A stretch of 64,000 bases of DNA from Clostridium fermenticellae (GCF_003600355.1 NZ_CP032416.1:1384183-1448182), one strand, 5' to 3'. Shown: positions 45,138-54,663, counted from the stretch's first letter. Numbers and translations: made by a program. The notes: generated by a model not told the origin, from the sequence alone.

Positions 45138-45188
45138 ATAAAAATATCCTTAAGGTTATGAAATATAAACTTTAAGGGTATTTTTATT
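45138..45188 (+). terminator. Terminator upstream of the type III-B operon
   Basis: AAATATCCTTAAGG and CTTTAAGGGTATTTTT form a long stem with T residues after it. The 120 bases from here to the first cmr gene are AT-rich and must contain the operon promoter; I could not assign hexamers safely. Confidence 0.7.
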
Positions 45189-45314
45189 GAAATTTAAAAA
45201 TTAAAAAATTTAAAATAGAATTTTATAAAAATTTCGGAAGGAATTTGGATATATTTGTAGAATTATATATTTAATGTGAAATGGTAAAATATTTAGAAAT
45301 TAAGAGGTGACTTC

Positions 45315-46250
45315 ATGTGTCTTAATAGAAAGTGTCTTAATAGAAAGTATTTTCTAAAAAGTATTACTGATCTTTGTTCAAGTGGAAGCGATAAAAAAAA
45401 TATAGAATTTAGACTGACAGAAGTTAAAGCATCTATGAGATTTTGGTGGAGAGCACTTAATTATTATGATGATGCTCAAAAGTTATGGAAGGATGAAAGA
45501 AAAATTTTTGGTGATGGAGATAGTATTAAATCCCCAATTGTCTTTAGATTATTAAATGAAGATAAAGAATCTAATGGATGCTATGGTAAACATATTGTTG
45601 GATGGGATTATAAAAATAATATAGGTAGGTCGATTAAATGTATTTCACCAGGTAAAGAAATAAGTTTTGAAATGTCACTTTATAAACGCAAAATTCCAGA
45701 AAAAGATTTTACTGACAAAAGTATATCCTTCTATGATAGTCTTTTAAAACTGTCCTTTATACTCGGCGGAATTGGGAAAAGGAGTAGGAGAGGCTGTGGA
45801 GCTTTTTATATAAGCGATAAATATGATTGTGATCATAAGATAACATCAATAAATATTTATAATAATATAATAAGATTTATGAAAAATATAGGGATTGATA
45901 ATTATTACAATTTTTCAAATAATGGATCGTTAATTATTTCAAGAAAAAAAGTTGATTGTAATTTAGAATATCCTTATATAGAGCAAGTAATGATATCTAG
46001 TAGAGTTATATCAGAAAATGATTTTTATGTAAATAAAATAAAAAGGGCTATAGACGAATGTAAAAAAGATAAAATTAATTATAAAGTATCAGATGGTAGA
46101 CTTGCCTGCCCAGTTTATGTAACGTGTTACGGTGATGATAGAGATAGGATTATTCCTATAATTGTTAAGTTACATAATACCTCTAAAATATCAGGTCAAA
46201 ATTATGATGATAGTAAGTACTATAATAAGTTTAAGGAGATGATACTTTGA
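45315..46250 (+). CDS. cmr1: Cmr1 (type III-B, Cas7-like capping subunit)
   Basis: Cmr1 sits at the 3' end of the crRNA in the Cmr complex. The 311-residue protein has the family core RLTEVKASMRFWWRALN and the glycine-rich loop FILGGIGKRSRRGCGAFY. Right after the start codon a 15-bp unit is repeated exactly (45318-45332 and 45333-45347), so the protein starts MCLNRKCLNRKYF. AAGAGGTG precedes the ATG. Its stop overlaps the TTG start of cas10. The N-terminal segment SITDLCSSGSDKK stands where other Cmr1 proteins have the G-rich entry strand. Confidence 0.85.
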   Translation: MCLNRKCLNRKYFLKSITDLCSSGSDKKNIEFRLTEVKASMRFWWRALNYYDDAQKLWKDERKIFGDGDSIKSPIVFRLLNEDKESNGCYGKHIVGWDYKNNIGRSIKCISPGKEISFEMSLYKRKIPEKDFTDKSISFYDSLLKLSFILGGIGKRSRRGCGAFYISDKYDCDHKITSINIYNNIIRFMKNIGIDNYYNFSNNGSLIISRKKVDCNLEYPYIEQVMISSRVISENDFYVNKIKRAIDECKKDKINYKVSDGRLACPVYVTCYGDDRDRIIPIIVKLHNTSKISGQNYDDSKYYNKFKEMIL

Positions 46251-48187
46251 GCAAAAGAATAATATTGTTTTCTATTGGCTCAGTTCAAGATTTTATAATT
46301 AATTCAAAAAAATTAAAGGATTTATTTAATAGCAGTAAAATATTTTCAAGTTTAATAGAGGAAGGAATTGAGTTTTTGCTTGATAAAAAGGGAAAAATTT
46401 TATTGCCTAAAATAAAGGAATATGATAATAAAACCCAAGAATCAATAAATTCAAATAATTTACCAAATTATTTTATTGCAAAATATGAATCTGAAGGATC
46501 TTTAGCTAAAGATATTGAAAAGCATATAAGAGATTTTTATATAGACAAGCTTATGAGAGAGAAGAGTATAAGAGGAATTAATGAATTTAGAGAACAAATA
46601 TGTATTCAATTAAATTCTTCTCTTAATATATATTGGGTGGAGAAAGAATTAAATGAAGACTTTAGTTTGAATAACTCAAAACAATATAAAGCTGTATATG
46701 AGGGATTATATAAATATTTAGAAGCAGTAAAAAATGTAAGAAAATTTAATAATATATCTGAAGAAGGGATGAAGTGCTCTATTTGTGGTGTGAGGAATGC
46801 GATAGCAACAAATAAAGATGAGATAATCAAAAAACCTAATATACAGCGTATATATAGATATGAACTAAATGAAAAAAGTTTTAGTGAAAAAAGTCTATGC
46901 AAATTAGTAAATGAATTACGAAATAAAAGAATAAAAGTTTGCTGTGAAGATATTAGAAGAATAAAACAAAAGGTGGAATTGGATTGTTTAAACTATGAGG
47001 GATTAAAAGAAAATGAAATGTTGTGTGGAGTTTGTTTATTAAAGAGAGTAAGTAAATTTAGTGATAAAAAAGGTATTAAATCAATTGCATATATTTGTCT
47101 TAGCAGTTATATAAAAAAGAATTTAGAAAAGGATATAGGATATTATAATTATTATAATTTTATAGATAAAATAATCCAAGAGAATAAAAATCATTTTGAT
47201 ATTTATGAAAGTATGTATAAAGAAAATTGGGATGATCTTCTTAAAATTTTTGAAGAAGAAAAGAAAGAAAAATTAAAAATACAGCTTGAAGAAAAATTTA
47301 ATAATTTATATGATAAAAATCTACCTAAATATTATTGTTTATATAGAATGGATATTGATAATTTAGGTAAGTGGATGAGTGGTAAATATTATAAATTTGA
47401 AGAAGAATTATATGACTATCAAAAAAGCTTATCAGAAAAAATAGATAACTTTTTTAATAAAATCAGTGAATATTTCAATGAATATTCAAAAGGTAATTTG
47501 ATATACTCTGGAGGAGATGATCTTTTAGCATTAATACCGGTTGATACAATATATAACTTTCAGAATTATGTATATAAATGTTTTAAAGAAAAAATAAATG
47601 ATAAATATAAGGATATTACATATTCACAAGGAATATTCATAGTACATTACAAGGCTCCTCTGGGAGAAGTTATTAGAATTTCCAAAGAAGAAATAGAAAA
47701 TACTAAAAATAGATTTAAGGAAAAGATAAATGATCTTGATATAGAAAAAGCTAGTACTGTTATATCTATAATGACAGAGGGATATGATAATCAGAATGTA
47801 TATTTTAAAAATACTATTGGAAGAGAAAAAACTTTTGAAGTATTATACGTGGATTTGTTTAAATATTTTGACAAGGATAACTCTAGTTACTTTTATGAAG
47901 AGTTAGAAAAAGAATTTTTAAATCTTGATTATAACATTGATAAATCGTATAAGAGAGATTTACTTCTAAATATATTTGAGATAGAACAAAAAAGATTAAT
48001 GAAAAGAAGTATTATGGTTAAAAATTTTACTGATGATCAAAGCAAAGAGATAGATAAAAAGGTGGAAAGTATAAATAGTAAATTAATTAACTTTCTAAAA
48101 ATTAATGGAAGAAAGAAAAATGCTGTTGATCTTGAAAATTATTTTAATTTGTTTCATATAATTAGAAAATTAAAATTAGATATGTAG
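46247..48187 (+). CDS. cas10: Cas10 (Cmr2), palm polymerase/cyclase without HD domain
   Basis: Cas10 is the signal-producing subunit of type III complexes. This 646-residue form starts directly with the first palm domain (RIILFSIGSVQDFI) and has no N-terminal HD nuclease. Cys177/180 and Cys260/263 (CSIC, CGVC) form the zinc site. The second palm has DIDNLGKWMSG (368 on) and the intact cyclase motif SGGDD at 421-425, so cyclic oligoadenylate synthesis is expected. Start is a TTG with AAGGAGATG ahead, overlapping the cmr1 stop. With no HD domain, DNA cutting by Cas10 itself is unlikely. Confidence 0.92.
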   Translation: MSKRIILFSIGSVQDFIINSKKLKDLFNSSKIFSSLIEEGIEFLLDKKGKILLPKIKEYDNKTQESINSNNLPNYFIAKYESEGSLAKDIEKHIRDFYIDKLMREKSIRGINEFREQICIQLNSSLNIYWVEKELNEDFSLNNSKQYKAVYEGLYKYLEAVKNVRKFNNISEEGMKCSICGVRNAIATNKDEIIKKPNIQRIYRYELNEKSFSEKSLCKLVNELRNKRIKVCCEDIRRIKQKVELDCLNYEGLKENEMLCGVCLLKRVSKFSDKKGIKSIAYICLSSYIKKNLEKDIGYYNYYNFIDKIIQENKNHFDIYESMYKENWDDLLKIFEEEKKEKLKIQLEEKFNNLYDKNLPKYYCLYRMDIDNLGKWMSGKYYKFEEELYDYQKSLSEKIDNFFNKISEYFNEYSKGNLIYSGGDDLLALIPVDTIYNFQNYVYKCFKEKINDKYKDITYSQGIFIVHYKAPLGEVIRISKEEIENTKNRFKEKINDLDIEKASTVISIMTEGYDNQNVYFKNTIGREKTFEVLYVDLFKYFDKDNSSYFYEELEKEFLNLDYNIDKSYKRDLLLNIFEIEQKRLMKRSIMVKNFTDDQSKEIDKKVESINSKLINFLKINGRKKNAVDLENYFNLFHIIRKLKLDM

Positions 48188-48197
48188 GTGAATTAAT

Positions 48198-49343
48198 ATG
48201 AGCTCAAAGAAAATTATGAAAATAAAACCTTGTGATAATTTGTTTTTAGGAACTGGTAAGCAATTTATTAAAGAGGAAAGTACATGGTTAAGCACAAGAC
48301 TTATTCCATATCCCTCTGTTTTTCAAGGAGCAATTGCCTCACTTATGCTAGCAAAAAATCGAAATAAAAGGAAAAAGTATATTGATGAAGATGATTATTT
48401 ATCAGATCCACGAAATTATTTAAAAATAGGTAGAATATATTTATATAATGATAAGGATAGAGAAGTTTATATGTCAGCTCCACTAGATTTATTTTTAGAT
48501 GAATATGGGAAATGTCATTTTTTAAATATAAAAAGAATTGATACTAATATAATATGTTCGGTTGAAGGCGTATCACATTTATTTTTTAATGAAATAAGTG
48601 GGGATAGTGAAAGAGTAGATGGAATGTTTATAAAATATAGAAATTTTTATAATTCATATTGTTATACTCAAGAGAGCATAGTCGTTATTAAACCATCAGA
48701 TATTGTATCTGATTCTTATAAGGTTGGTATTCAACTGAATGAAAATCACACAACTAAGGAAGGTCATTTGTATAGAATTGATCTTACGGAATTTAAGGAA
48801 GATGATGAAGAAAGCTGGAGCTATTTAGTTGAATATGCTATGGATGATAGCTGGTGGGATGGAGAAACAAATCAACTTGAAAAGGGATATTTGAAATTAG
48901 GTGGAGAAAATAAAGCTTGTAAATTTTGGTGCTATGATATAGAAAAACTACTAAGAGATTATAGCAATATTTATAATAAAATTAATGAAAATGAATATGT
49001 GAAAATACTTCTTACAACTCCATGTGAATTTAAAAGTGGCAATTGGAAACCAGAATTTAAAAATATAGAAGTAGTAGCAGCAGCTATTGGGAAAGGTTAT
49101 GATATTGGTGGATTCGATATGAAGTTAAAAATCCCAAAACCAATGAATAAAGCTGTACCAGAAGGATCGATATATATATTAAGAGGATCAGATTTAAAAG
49201 GTAAGTGTTTAGGTGAAATAAGGAAAATTATTGAAGAGGAAAATATATTGAAAGAAGAAACAAAAATCAGGTTAAATGGATTTAGTTGGTTTGAAGTAAT
49301 TTCAATATCTGAATTACAGATGCAGGAGGTTGGTGAAGGTTAA
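48198..49343 (+). CDS. cmr3: Cmr3 (type III-B, Cas5-like)
   Basis: Cmr3 binds the 5' handle of the crRNA and Cas10. The 381-residue protein has the family signature STRLIPYPSVFQGAIASLML near residue 30 and the later AAAIGKGYDIGGFDMKLK, both usual for Cmr3. AGGTGAATTAAT stands before the ATG. It shares one base with the next gene (TAATG), a nested CARF nuclease, which shows that the latter is a true part of this operon. The handle it must recognise would come from the I-B repeats, ending ATTTAAAT or ATTTAAAA. Confidence 0.87.
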   Translation: MSSKKIMKIKPCDNLFLGTGKQFIKEESTWLSTRLIPYPSVFQGAIASLMLAKNRNKRKKYIDEDDYLSDPRNYLKIGRIYLYNDKDREVYMSAPLDLFLDEYGKCHFLNIKRIDTNIICSVEGVSHLFFNEISGDSERVDGMFIKYRNFYNSYCYTQESIVVIKPSDIVSDSYKVGIQLNENHTTKEGHLYRIDLTEFKEDDEESWSYLVEYAMDDSWWDGETNQLEKGYLKLGGENKACKFWCYDIEKLLRDYSNIYNKINENEYVKILLTTPCEFKSGNWKPEFKNIEVVAAAIGKGYDIGGFDMKLKIPKPMNKAVPEGSIYILRGSDLKGKCLGEIRKIIEEENILKEETKIRLNGFSWFEVISISELQMQEVGEG

Positions 49344-50725
49344 TGAAAAAAAAATTTGATTCAATAGTCATTTGCTCAACATTAAATCAGATGGTAAATT
49401 ATATTGTTATACAAGAACATGGAATTAAGAATATTTATAATATAACAATAAAAGAAGAAAATGACAAGTTTGATTATAAGAGATGGGATGAGAATTTAGA
49501 AAATATTTTAAAATTGTCAGGGGTTGGAAGTATTTTAGATAACTCTATTTCTTATGGAAGAAATGAAATATCCGATCATAAAAGCATTATACAAAAATTA
49601 GAAGAAAAATTTGATAGCATTGATGATAAATATTCTAAAGAGTCAATTTTATGGAACATAACAGGTGGACAAAGATATTTTGTAATGGCAATAACTGAAT
49701 ATGTGTACAATAATAGACCGCAAGATGTAATAGTATATTATGAAGGCGATTGTGAAAAAATGTACTATTATTCAAAAAAACAAAAATTTCAAGAGAAAAA
49801 CATATTTATAAATAACAGACCTTATCCTATGACAATTTCTATAGCTTTGAAAATTATGGGATTTGAAATTTCAGGAAGATCATTAATGGAACCTTCAAAG
49901 TATTATAAATTTTTGATAGAAGAAGATGTTGATAAAAATATAAATGGTGAATATAACTGGTATGCAAAATTTTACAAAGATTATATTGATAATAATAATG
50001 AAAAATTGAGACAGCTTCTTATAAATTCAAATAGATTTCAAAACGATGAAATTGATGTTCAAGTTAAAGATAATAAAAAAACTATTCAGACTAAGAAAAT
50101 TAATAGAACTGTTTTAGATAAAATTATAGAAGATATAGAGAAACATTTAAAATCAGATGAAATAATAGACAGTGAAGATTGTTTTAATGATTTTAATGTA
50201 TTGAAAAATAGCATAGAGAACCACGATAAAGGAAAAGTATTTGGATATATTCTTGAGAGAATGACTCTTTATAAAGTAATACAAATACTAAAAGAAGATA
50301 AAAACCTGATGTCTAAAATAGCTGATATTGACATAAGTGTGAAAATAAAAGGTGATAGAACAGACTTAGATAAAAAAATTATTGATGAATTTGATATATT
50401 GATTTTAACTAAAAAAGGGAAAATTATAATGATGGAATGTAAATCTGGAGGAATGACTGGAGATAATGCTAAGAGTCATAATTATTCTACTTATGCAGTA
50501 GCTGGAATTTATGGTACACCTATATTAATATGTCCTATAAATAATAGAGGAGACGTTAAAAAGTTCCAATCAGAAGTGGAACATTTATCTGATAAAGAGA
50601 AAAAAAATAACGAAGATGTGTATCAATATATAAGAAGTTCGGGATATGCAGCAGAGAAAGCAAATTTAGATATATGGACAGTATATGAAATTGAAGAAAA
50701 ACTAAAAAATTTACTTAATGGTTAA
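49343..50725 (+). CDS. CARF-domain nuclease, Card1/Can2-like (DUF1887 type), nested in the cmr operon
   Basis: The 460-residue protein starts with a Rossmann-like CARF domain (residues 1 to about 160): SIVICSTLNQMVNYIVIQ, then LWNITGGQRYFVMAITEY with NITGG at 105-109, the nucleotide-binding loop of this family. A long helical linker follows. The C-terminal part is a PD-(D/E)xK nuclease: GYILERM (Glu305), DEFDILIL (Asp351) and MMECKSGG (Glu365, Lys367). This layout matches Card1/Can2, which cut RNA and/or DNA when cyclic tetra-adenylate binds the CARF. Within this operon, with a cyclase-competent Cas10, it is the likely effector. The linker is longer than in Card1, so it may be a distinct subgroup. 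Confidence 0.8.
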   Translation: MKKKFDSIVICSTLNQMVNYIVIQEHGIKNIYNITIKEENDKFDYKRWDENLENILKLSGVGSILDNSISYGRNEISDHKSIIQKLEEKFDSIDDKYSKESILWNITGGQRYFVMAITEYVYNNRPQDVIVYYEGDCEKMYYYSKKQKFQEKNIFINNRPYPMTISIALKIMGFEISGRSLMEPSKYYKFLIEEDVDKNINGEYNWYAKFYKDYIDNNNEKLRQLLINSNRFQNDEIDVQVKDNKKTIQTKKINRTVLDKIIEDIEKHLKSDEIIDSEDCFNDFNVLKNSIENHDKGKVFGYILERMTLYKVIQILKEDKNLMSKIADIDISVKIKGDRTDLDKKIIDEFDILILTKKGKIIMMECKSGGMTGDNAKSHNYSTYAVAGIYGTPILICPINNRGDVKKFQSEVEHLSDKEKKNNEDVYQYIRSSGYAAEKANLDIWTVYEIEEKLKNLLNG

Positions 50726-50740
50726 GAAAGGATGAATAAA

Positions 50741-51595
50741 ATGTTTAATAATGTAACTCCAATAGCAATAAGAGCAATAACACCTATACATGCGGGAATA
50801 GGAAGAAATTTAGGGCTTATAGATATGCCTATTCAAAAGGAAAAGCATACAGGGATACCTAAAATAGAAGGCTCAACAATAAAAGGATGTATGAAGGAGC
50901 AGCACAGAATCAAGAATGGAAAAAATACGTACAAGCTTTTTGGTGGAGAAGATGATGATAAAAATGCTGGAATAATTGGTTTTACAGATGCTAGATTGTT
51001 GTTTTATCCAATACCAACTTTAAAGGGGATATTTGCCTATGTTACTTGCCCTTATTTATTAAATAGATATTTTGAAGATATAAGTTTAATTCCCGAAGAA
51101 TGTGATAAAAATGTCGAAGATGAAAATAGTAAATATGAAAAGATAACAGATGGTAAATGTGTGATACTAAAAGAAATAAACGATCAAGAAGACAAAAAAG
51201 AAAATAAGAAAATAATATTAGATGAATATTCTTTTGAAATTGAAAAAAATAAAGAAATTAGTAATAAATTTGATTTAAAAAAATTTGATTTAAAAAATGA
51301 CAAATATATAGTTGTCATATCAGATAATGATTTTGTTGAGATAATTACTTTGTGTAAGGAAATTATTACAAGAAATAGAATAGATGAAAGTACTGGAACA
51401 GTGACGGAGAGAGCTTTGTTTGTAGAAGAATATTTACCTTCAGAAGCAATTTTGTATACATTAATGTTACAAAATAGCATAGTAGATAAGGAAAATTTGT
51501 ATGATAATTATAAAAATAATCTACCCAAAATAACTCAGATAGGTGGAAATACTACGATAGGCAAAGGAATAGTAAAAATGAAAATTATAGAATAA
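50741..51595 (+). CDS. cmr4: Cmr4 (type III-B, Cas7-like target-RNA nuclease)
   Basis: Cmr4 forms the backbone and cuts target RNA at 6-nt steps. The start region IRAITPIHAGIGRNLGLIDM followed by PIQKEKHTGIPKIEGSTIKG is the family signature, and the Asp in GLIDMPI is the catalytic residue, so target cleavage should work. ATG 50741 is chosen over 50732 because the GAAAGGA site overlaps the earlier ATG. The end GGNTTIGKGIVKM is the normal glycine-rich loop. A lysine-rich insertion in the middle (EDKKENKKIIL) is longer than in many homologues. Confidence 0.9.
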   Translation: MFNNVTPIAIRAITPIHAGIGRNLGLIDMPIQKEKHTGIPKIEGSTIKGCMKEQHRIKNGKNTYKLFGGEDDDKNAGIIGFTDARLLFYPIPTLKGIFAYVTCPYLLNRYFEDISLIPEECDKNVEDENSKYEKITDGKCVILKEINDQEDKKENKKIILDEYSFEIEKNKEISNKFDLKKFDLKNDKYIVVISDNDFVEIITLCKEIITRNRIDESTGTVTERALFVEEYLPSEAILYTLMLQNSIVDKENLYDNYKNNLPKITQIGGNTTIGKGIVKMKIIE

Positions 51596-51597
51596 AG

Positions 51598-52023
51598 GTG
51601 GTGAAGGAATTGACTTGTGAATTTAAAGATTTAGGAAGGAAAAAAGCAGAATTTGCATTTATTAAAATAGAAGAAATTTATAAAGAAAATAATAAAAAAT
51701 TTAAAAGTTATATTAAGCAAATACCAATGTATATATATAATAATGGACTTATTGCTACATTATCTTTTATATTAAAAAAATCTAATAAAAATAAAGAAAG
51801 TGAAGAAGGAAAAAGTTATTGTAAAATATGTGAAATTTTGAATGGATATTTGAATGATGAGAAATTTAATGAATATTGTATAAAACCAAGATCAAATGAT
51901 TTAAAAGAAATAATTAAATATCTTGCTAGTAATGAATGTGGAAGTGGAGAATATAGAAGAATTACATTAAATGTATTATCAATTCTGGAATGGCTCATTA
52001 GATTTTCAGAAGGAATACTTTAA
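51598..52023 (+). CDS. cmr5: Cmr5 (type III-B small subunit)
   Basis: The small helical subunit lies along the Cmr4 filament. This 141-residue frame begins within three bases of the cmr4 stop; its start is uncertain (GTG 51598, GTG 51601 or TTG 51610; the AAGGTGG site suits the TTG). KIEEIYKENNKKFKSYIKQIPMYIYNNGL and the C-terminal NVLSILEWLIRFSEGIL are consistent with the Cmr5 family. Size is a little above the usual 110-130. The position between cmr4 and cmr6 is decisive for the call. Confidence 0.85.
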   Translation: MVKELTCEFKDLGRKKAEFAFIKIEEIYKENNKKFKSYIKQIPMYIYNNGLIATLSFILKKSNKNKESEEGKSYCKICEILNGYLNDEKFNEYCIKPRSNDLKEIIKYLASNECGSGEYRRITLNVLSILEWLIRFSEGIL

Positions 52024-52031
52024 GGATAAGG

Positions 52032-52949
52032 ATGAAAAGAATGAATAAAAAGTTTAAAAGAGATAATAAAAAAATAGACAAAAATAATAATAACAAATTA
52101 TTAAGCAAATTAAGTTTTGATGATTTTAAGAATTTAAATTTAGGGAAGGATAACTTAACATATTTTTTGAAAAAATTCGTTATAGAAGATGAAAAATCTA
52201 GAATATTTATAGGAAAATTAAAAAATGATACAAAAATAAGATCAAATAAAGTAGAAGAATTATTTATGATAAAACAAAAAACAGAATATATTGAGAATTA
52301 TAAAGAATCTATTAAAAATTATTGTGAAGAGTTAAGTTTAGAATTTTTTGATAAAATAGAGAAAAAAACTTCTTATAAACTTGTTGTTGGATTAGGTAAC
52401 CCAAGTGTAACAGAAACAGCAATTACTTTACATCATACATATGGAATACCATATATACCAGGGCAAGCTTTAAAAGGGTCAGCAAGAAGTTATTTTTTAG
52501 AATTATATTATAATATTAAAACAAAAAAATTTATTGATGAAGAAAATTATAATTTAGATAAATTAGAAATTACTTATAGAAATATGTATAAATACATATT
52601 TGGGGATGATATTCATGGAGAAGATAATGAAAAAGGATCAGTAATTTTTTTTGATGATTTTCCATTAAATGAAGTGATTATAGAGAAGGATGTTACGACA
52701 CCACATTATGGGAAATACTATAAGAATGTTGGAAGTCCTGTAGATGAGTTTTATCCTAATCCAATATCATTTTATACAATAAAAAATACCTATTTTAATT
52801 TTATGATTGCAATAAATAAAAATAAAATGAATTTAGATTATAATAAATATGATTATTTAAAAAACTTTGTTTTGAATTTGATTGAATCAATGCTTGAGGA
52901 ACATGGATTGGGATCAAAAACTTCAGTTGGATATGGAAGATTTGTTTAA
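52032..52949 (+). CDS. cmr6: Cmr6 (type III-B, Cas7-like)
   Basis: Cmr6 binds next to Cmr1 at the crRNA 3' side. The 305-residue protein has the defining block LHHTYGIPYIPGQALKGSAR at about residue 135, a central YIFGDDIHGEDNEKGSVIFFDDFP and the final glycine-rich EHGLGSKTSVGYGRF. The N-terminal 60 residues are lysine-rich and likely flexible. It closes the operon; the next gene is an unrelated DNA repair protein with its own ribosome binding site, and no CRISPR array follows. Confidence 0.9.
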   Translation: MKRMNKKFKRDNKKIDKNNNNKLLSKLSFDDFKNLNLGKDNLTYFLKKFVIEDEKSRIFIGKLKNDTKIRSNKVEELFMIKQKTEYIENYKESIKNYCEELSLEFFDKIEKKTSYKLVVGLGNPSVTETAITLHHTYGIPYIPGQALKGSARSYFLELYYNIKTKKFIDEENYNLDKLEITYRNMYKYIFGDDIHGEDNEKGSVIFFDDFPLNEVIIEKDVTTPHYGKYYKNVGSPVDEFYPNPISFYTIKNTYFNFMIAINKNKMNLDYNKYDYLKNFVLNLIESMLEEHGLGSKTSVGYGRFV

Positions 52950-53020
52950 TAATTATAAATAGATAGTATATTATTTAAGGCTCTAAAACATTCTAAAATC
53001 ACAAAACAAGGAGGATCAAA

Positions 53021-53728
53021 TTGAAAGATAACACAACAAACAAAGTAAAAAAAAGAATTTTTGAATTAGCGGATGAAAAATATAAAGAATTTCACACCAA
53101 ACTTTCGCCGACTAATTCTAGTATAATTGGAGTTAGGATTCCAGACTTAAGAAAGCTTGCAAAAGAAATAGCAAAGGGAAATTGGAAGGAATATTTAGAG
53201 GCGACAGGAGATGAATATTACGAAGAAGTAATGCTTCAGGGGATGGTTATAGGATATATAAAAATTGATGTTAAAGAGAGGCTTAAACTTATTGAAAAGT
53301 TCATTCCAAAGATTGATGGTTGGGGGATTTGTGACAGTTTCTGCACCGGACTCAAATTTATAAAGTCAAATAGAGAATTGGTATGGGATTTTGTGCAGCC
53401 ATATTTAAAATCAAGTCATGAATTCTATATTCGATTTGGTGTTGTGGTATTACTTGATTTTTATGTAGATGAAGATTATATAGATCGTGTACTTGAAGTA
53501 TTGGACAAAGTAAAGCATGACGGCTATTATGTAAAAATGGCAGTTGCTTGGGCAATTTCAATTTGTTATATAAGATTTCCAGACAAAACTATGGTGTATT
53601 TAAGAAATAACTCTTTAGATGATTTTACATATAACAAGTCACTGCAAAAAATAACAGAATCCTTTAGAGTTGACAAAAGTGCAAAATTGATTATTAGAAG
53701 TATGAAGCGAAAAAATCCAGTATCTTGA
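53021..53728 (+). CDS. AlkD-like DNA alkylation repair protein
   Basis: The 235-residue all-helical protein has the AlkD-type HEAT-repeat pattern: IIGVRIPDLRKLAKEIAKGNW, WGICDSFCTGLKFIKS, FYIRFGVVVLLDFYV and YVKMAVAWAISICYI. AlkD glycosylases remove bulky 3- and 7-alkylpurines without base flipping. Clostridial members of this family vary in the catalytic residues, so activity is inferred only. It starts with a TTG after CAAGGAGGAT. The gene follows cmr6 by 71 bases but is not linked to it functionally as far as can be seen. Confidence 0.87.
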   Translation: MKDNTTNKVKKRIFELADEKYKEFHTKLSPTNSSIIGVRIPDLRKLAKEIAKGNWKEYLEATGDEYYEEVMLQGMVIGYIKIDVKERLKLIEKFIPKIDGWGICDSFCTGLKFIKSNRELVWDFVQPYLKSSHEFYIRFGVVVLLDFYVDEDYIDRVLEVLDKVKHDGYYVKMAVAWAISICYIRFPDKTMVYLRNNSLDDFTYNKSLQKITESFRVDKSAKLIIRSMKRKNPVS

Positions 53729-53763
53729 TCAAAAATTATTGAAAAAGTGGGGCAACAGTAAAA

Positions 53764-54570
53764 ATGAAACTTAAGGTTTTGGTGGATAACAATACGTATA
53801 TAGATCAGTACTATTATGGAGAACCTGGTGTATCATATTATATTGAAGATGAAGGAACTAGAATTTTATTTGATGTGGGTTACTCTGATATTTTCTTGAA
53901 AAACTCATCTGCTTTGGGAGTAGATCTAAGTAACATAAATAAAATAATTATTTCACATGGACATAATGATCATACGGGAGGACTCAAATATTACTTTAGT
54001 CATGACTATAAAAATAATGTTTCTATAATTGCTCATTTAGATGCATTCAAAGAAAAAATAGAAGGAGATTTGAAGATTTCTTCTCCTATATTAGAACAGG
54101 AATTAAAGAAAAGATGCAATTTGATTCTTTCAAAAACTCCTAAAGAAGTGAGTGAAAATATAATATTCTTAGGAGAAATACCAAGGACAAATGATTTTGA
54201 AAATAAAATTCCTATTGGAAGGCATGCTGTCTGTGGAACTTTTGTTGATGACTATGTAATGGATGATACAGCTCTTGCATACAAAACCCAAAGAGGAATT
54301 TATATTATTACGGGATGTTCTCACAGCGGTATATGTAATATAGTTGAGTATGCAAAAAAAGTTTGTTCCGATAATAGAGTGCTTGGAATAATAGGAGGTT
54401 TTCATCTATTCGAAATAAATGAGAGCGTTAAAAGAACTATTGATTACTTGAGACAGAATAATATAAAGGAATTGTATCCATGTCACTGCACTTCATTTGA
54501 AGTTAAAGCCGAAATACATAAAGTTTTGCCAGTAAAGGAAGTTGGAGTTGGCTTGGAAATAAATTGGTAG
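53764..54570 (+). CDS. Metallo-beta-lactamase-fold metallohydrolase
   Basis: The 268-residue protein has the metal motif ISHGHNDHTGGLKYYF, a second histidine in TGCSHSGICNIVEYAK, GGFHLFE and the C-terminal PCHCTSFEVKAEIHK. This arrangement is typical of the archaeal and clostridial group related to RFA-P synthase (the 4-(beta-D-ribofuranosyl)aminobenzene 5'-phosphate enzyme), whose bacterial members have unknown substrates. It starts 35 bases after the AlkD-like gene. There is no signal peptide. It is unrelated in detail to the metallo-hydrolase at 27.5 kb. Confidence 0.83.
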   Translation: MKLKVLVDNNTYIDQYYYGEPGVSYYIEDEGTRILFDVGYSDIFLKNSSALGVDLSNINKIIISHGHNDHTGGLKYYFSHDYKNNVSIIAHLDAFKEKIEGDLKISSPILEQELKKRCNLILSKTPKEVSENIIFLGEIPRTNDFENKIPIGRHAVCGTFVDDYVMDDTALAYKTQRGIYIITGCSHSGICNIVEYAKKVCSDNRVLGIIGGFHLFEINESVKRTIDYLRQNNIKELYPCHCTSFEVKAEIHKVLPVKEVGVGLEINW

Positions 54571-54663
54571 TCCAAAAGTTATATATGTTTTTTATTTTTT
54601 ACAATTCTAGTACACTAATTAGAATAATATAAATAGTATAGTGAATATGAAGGTGAAAATATT

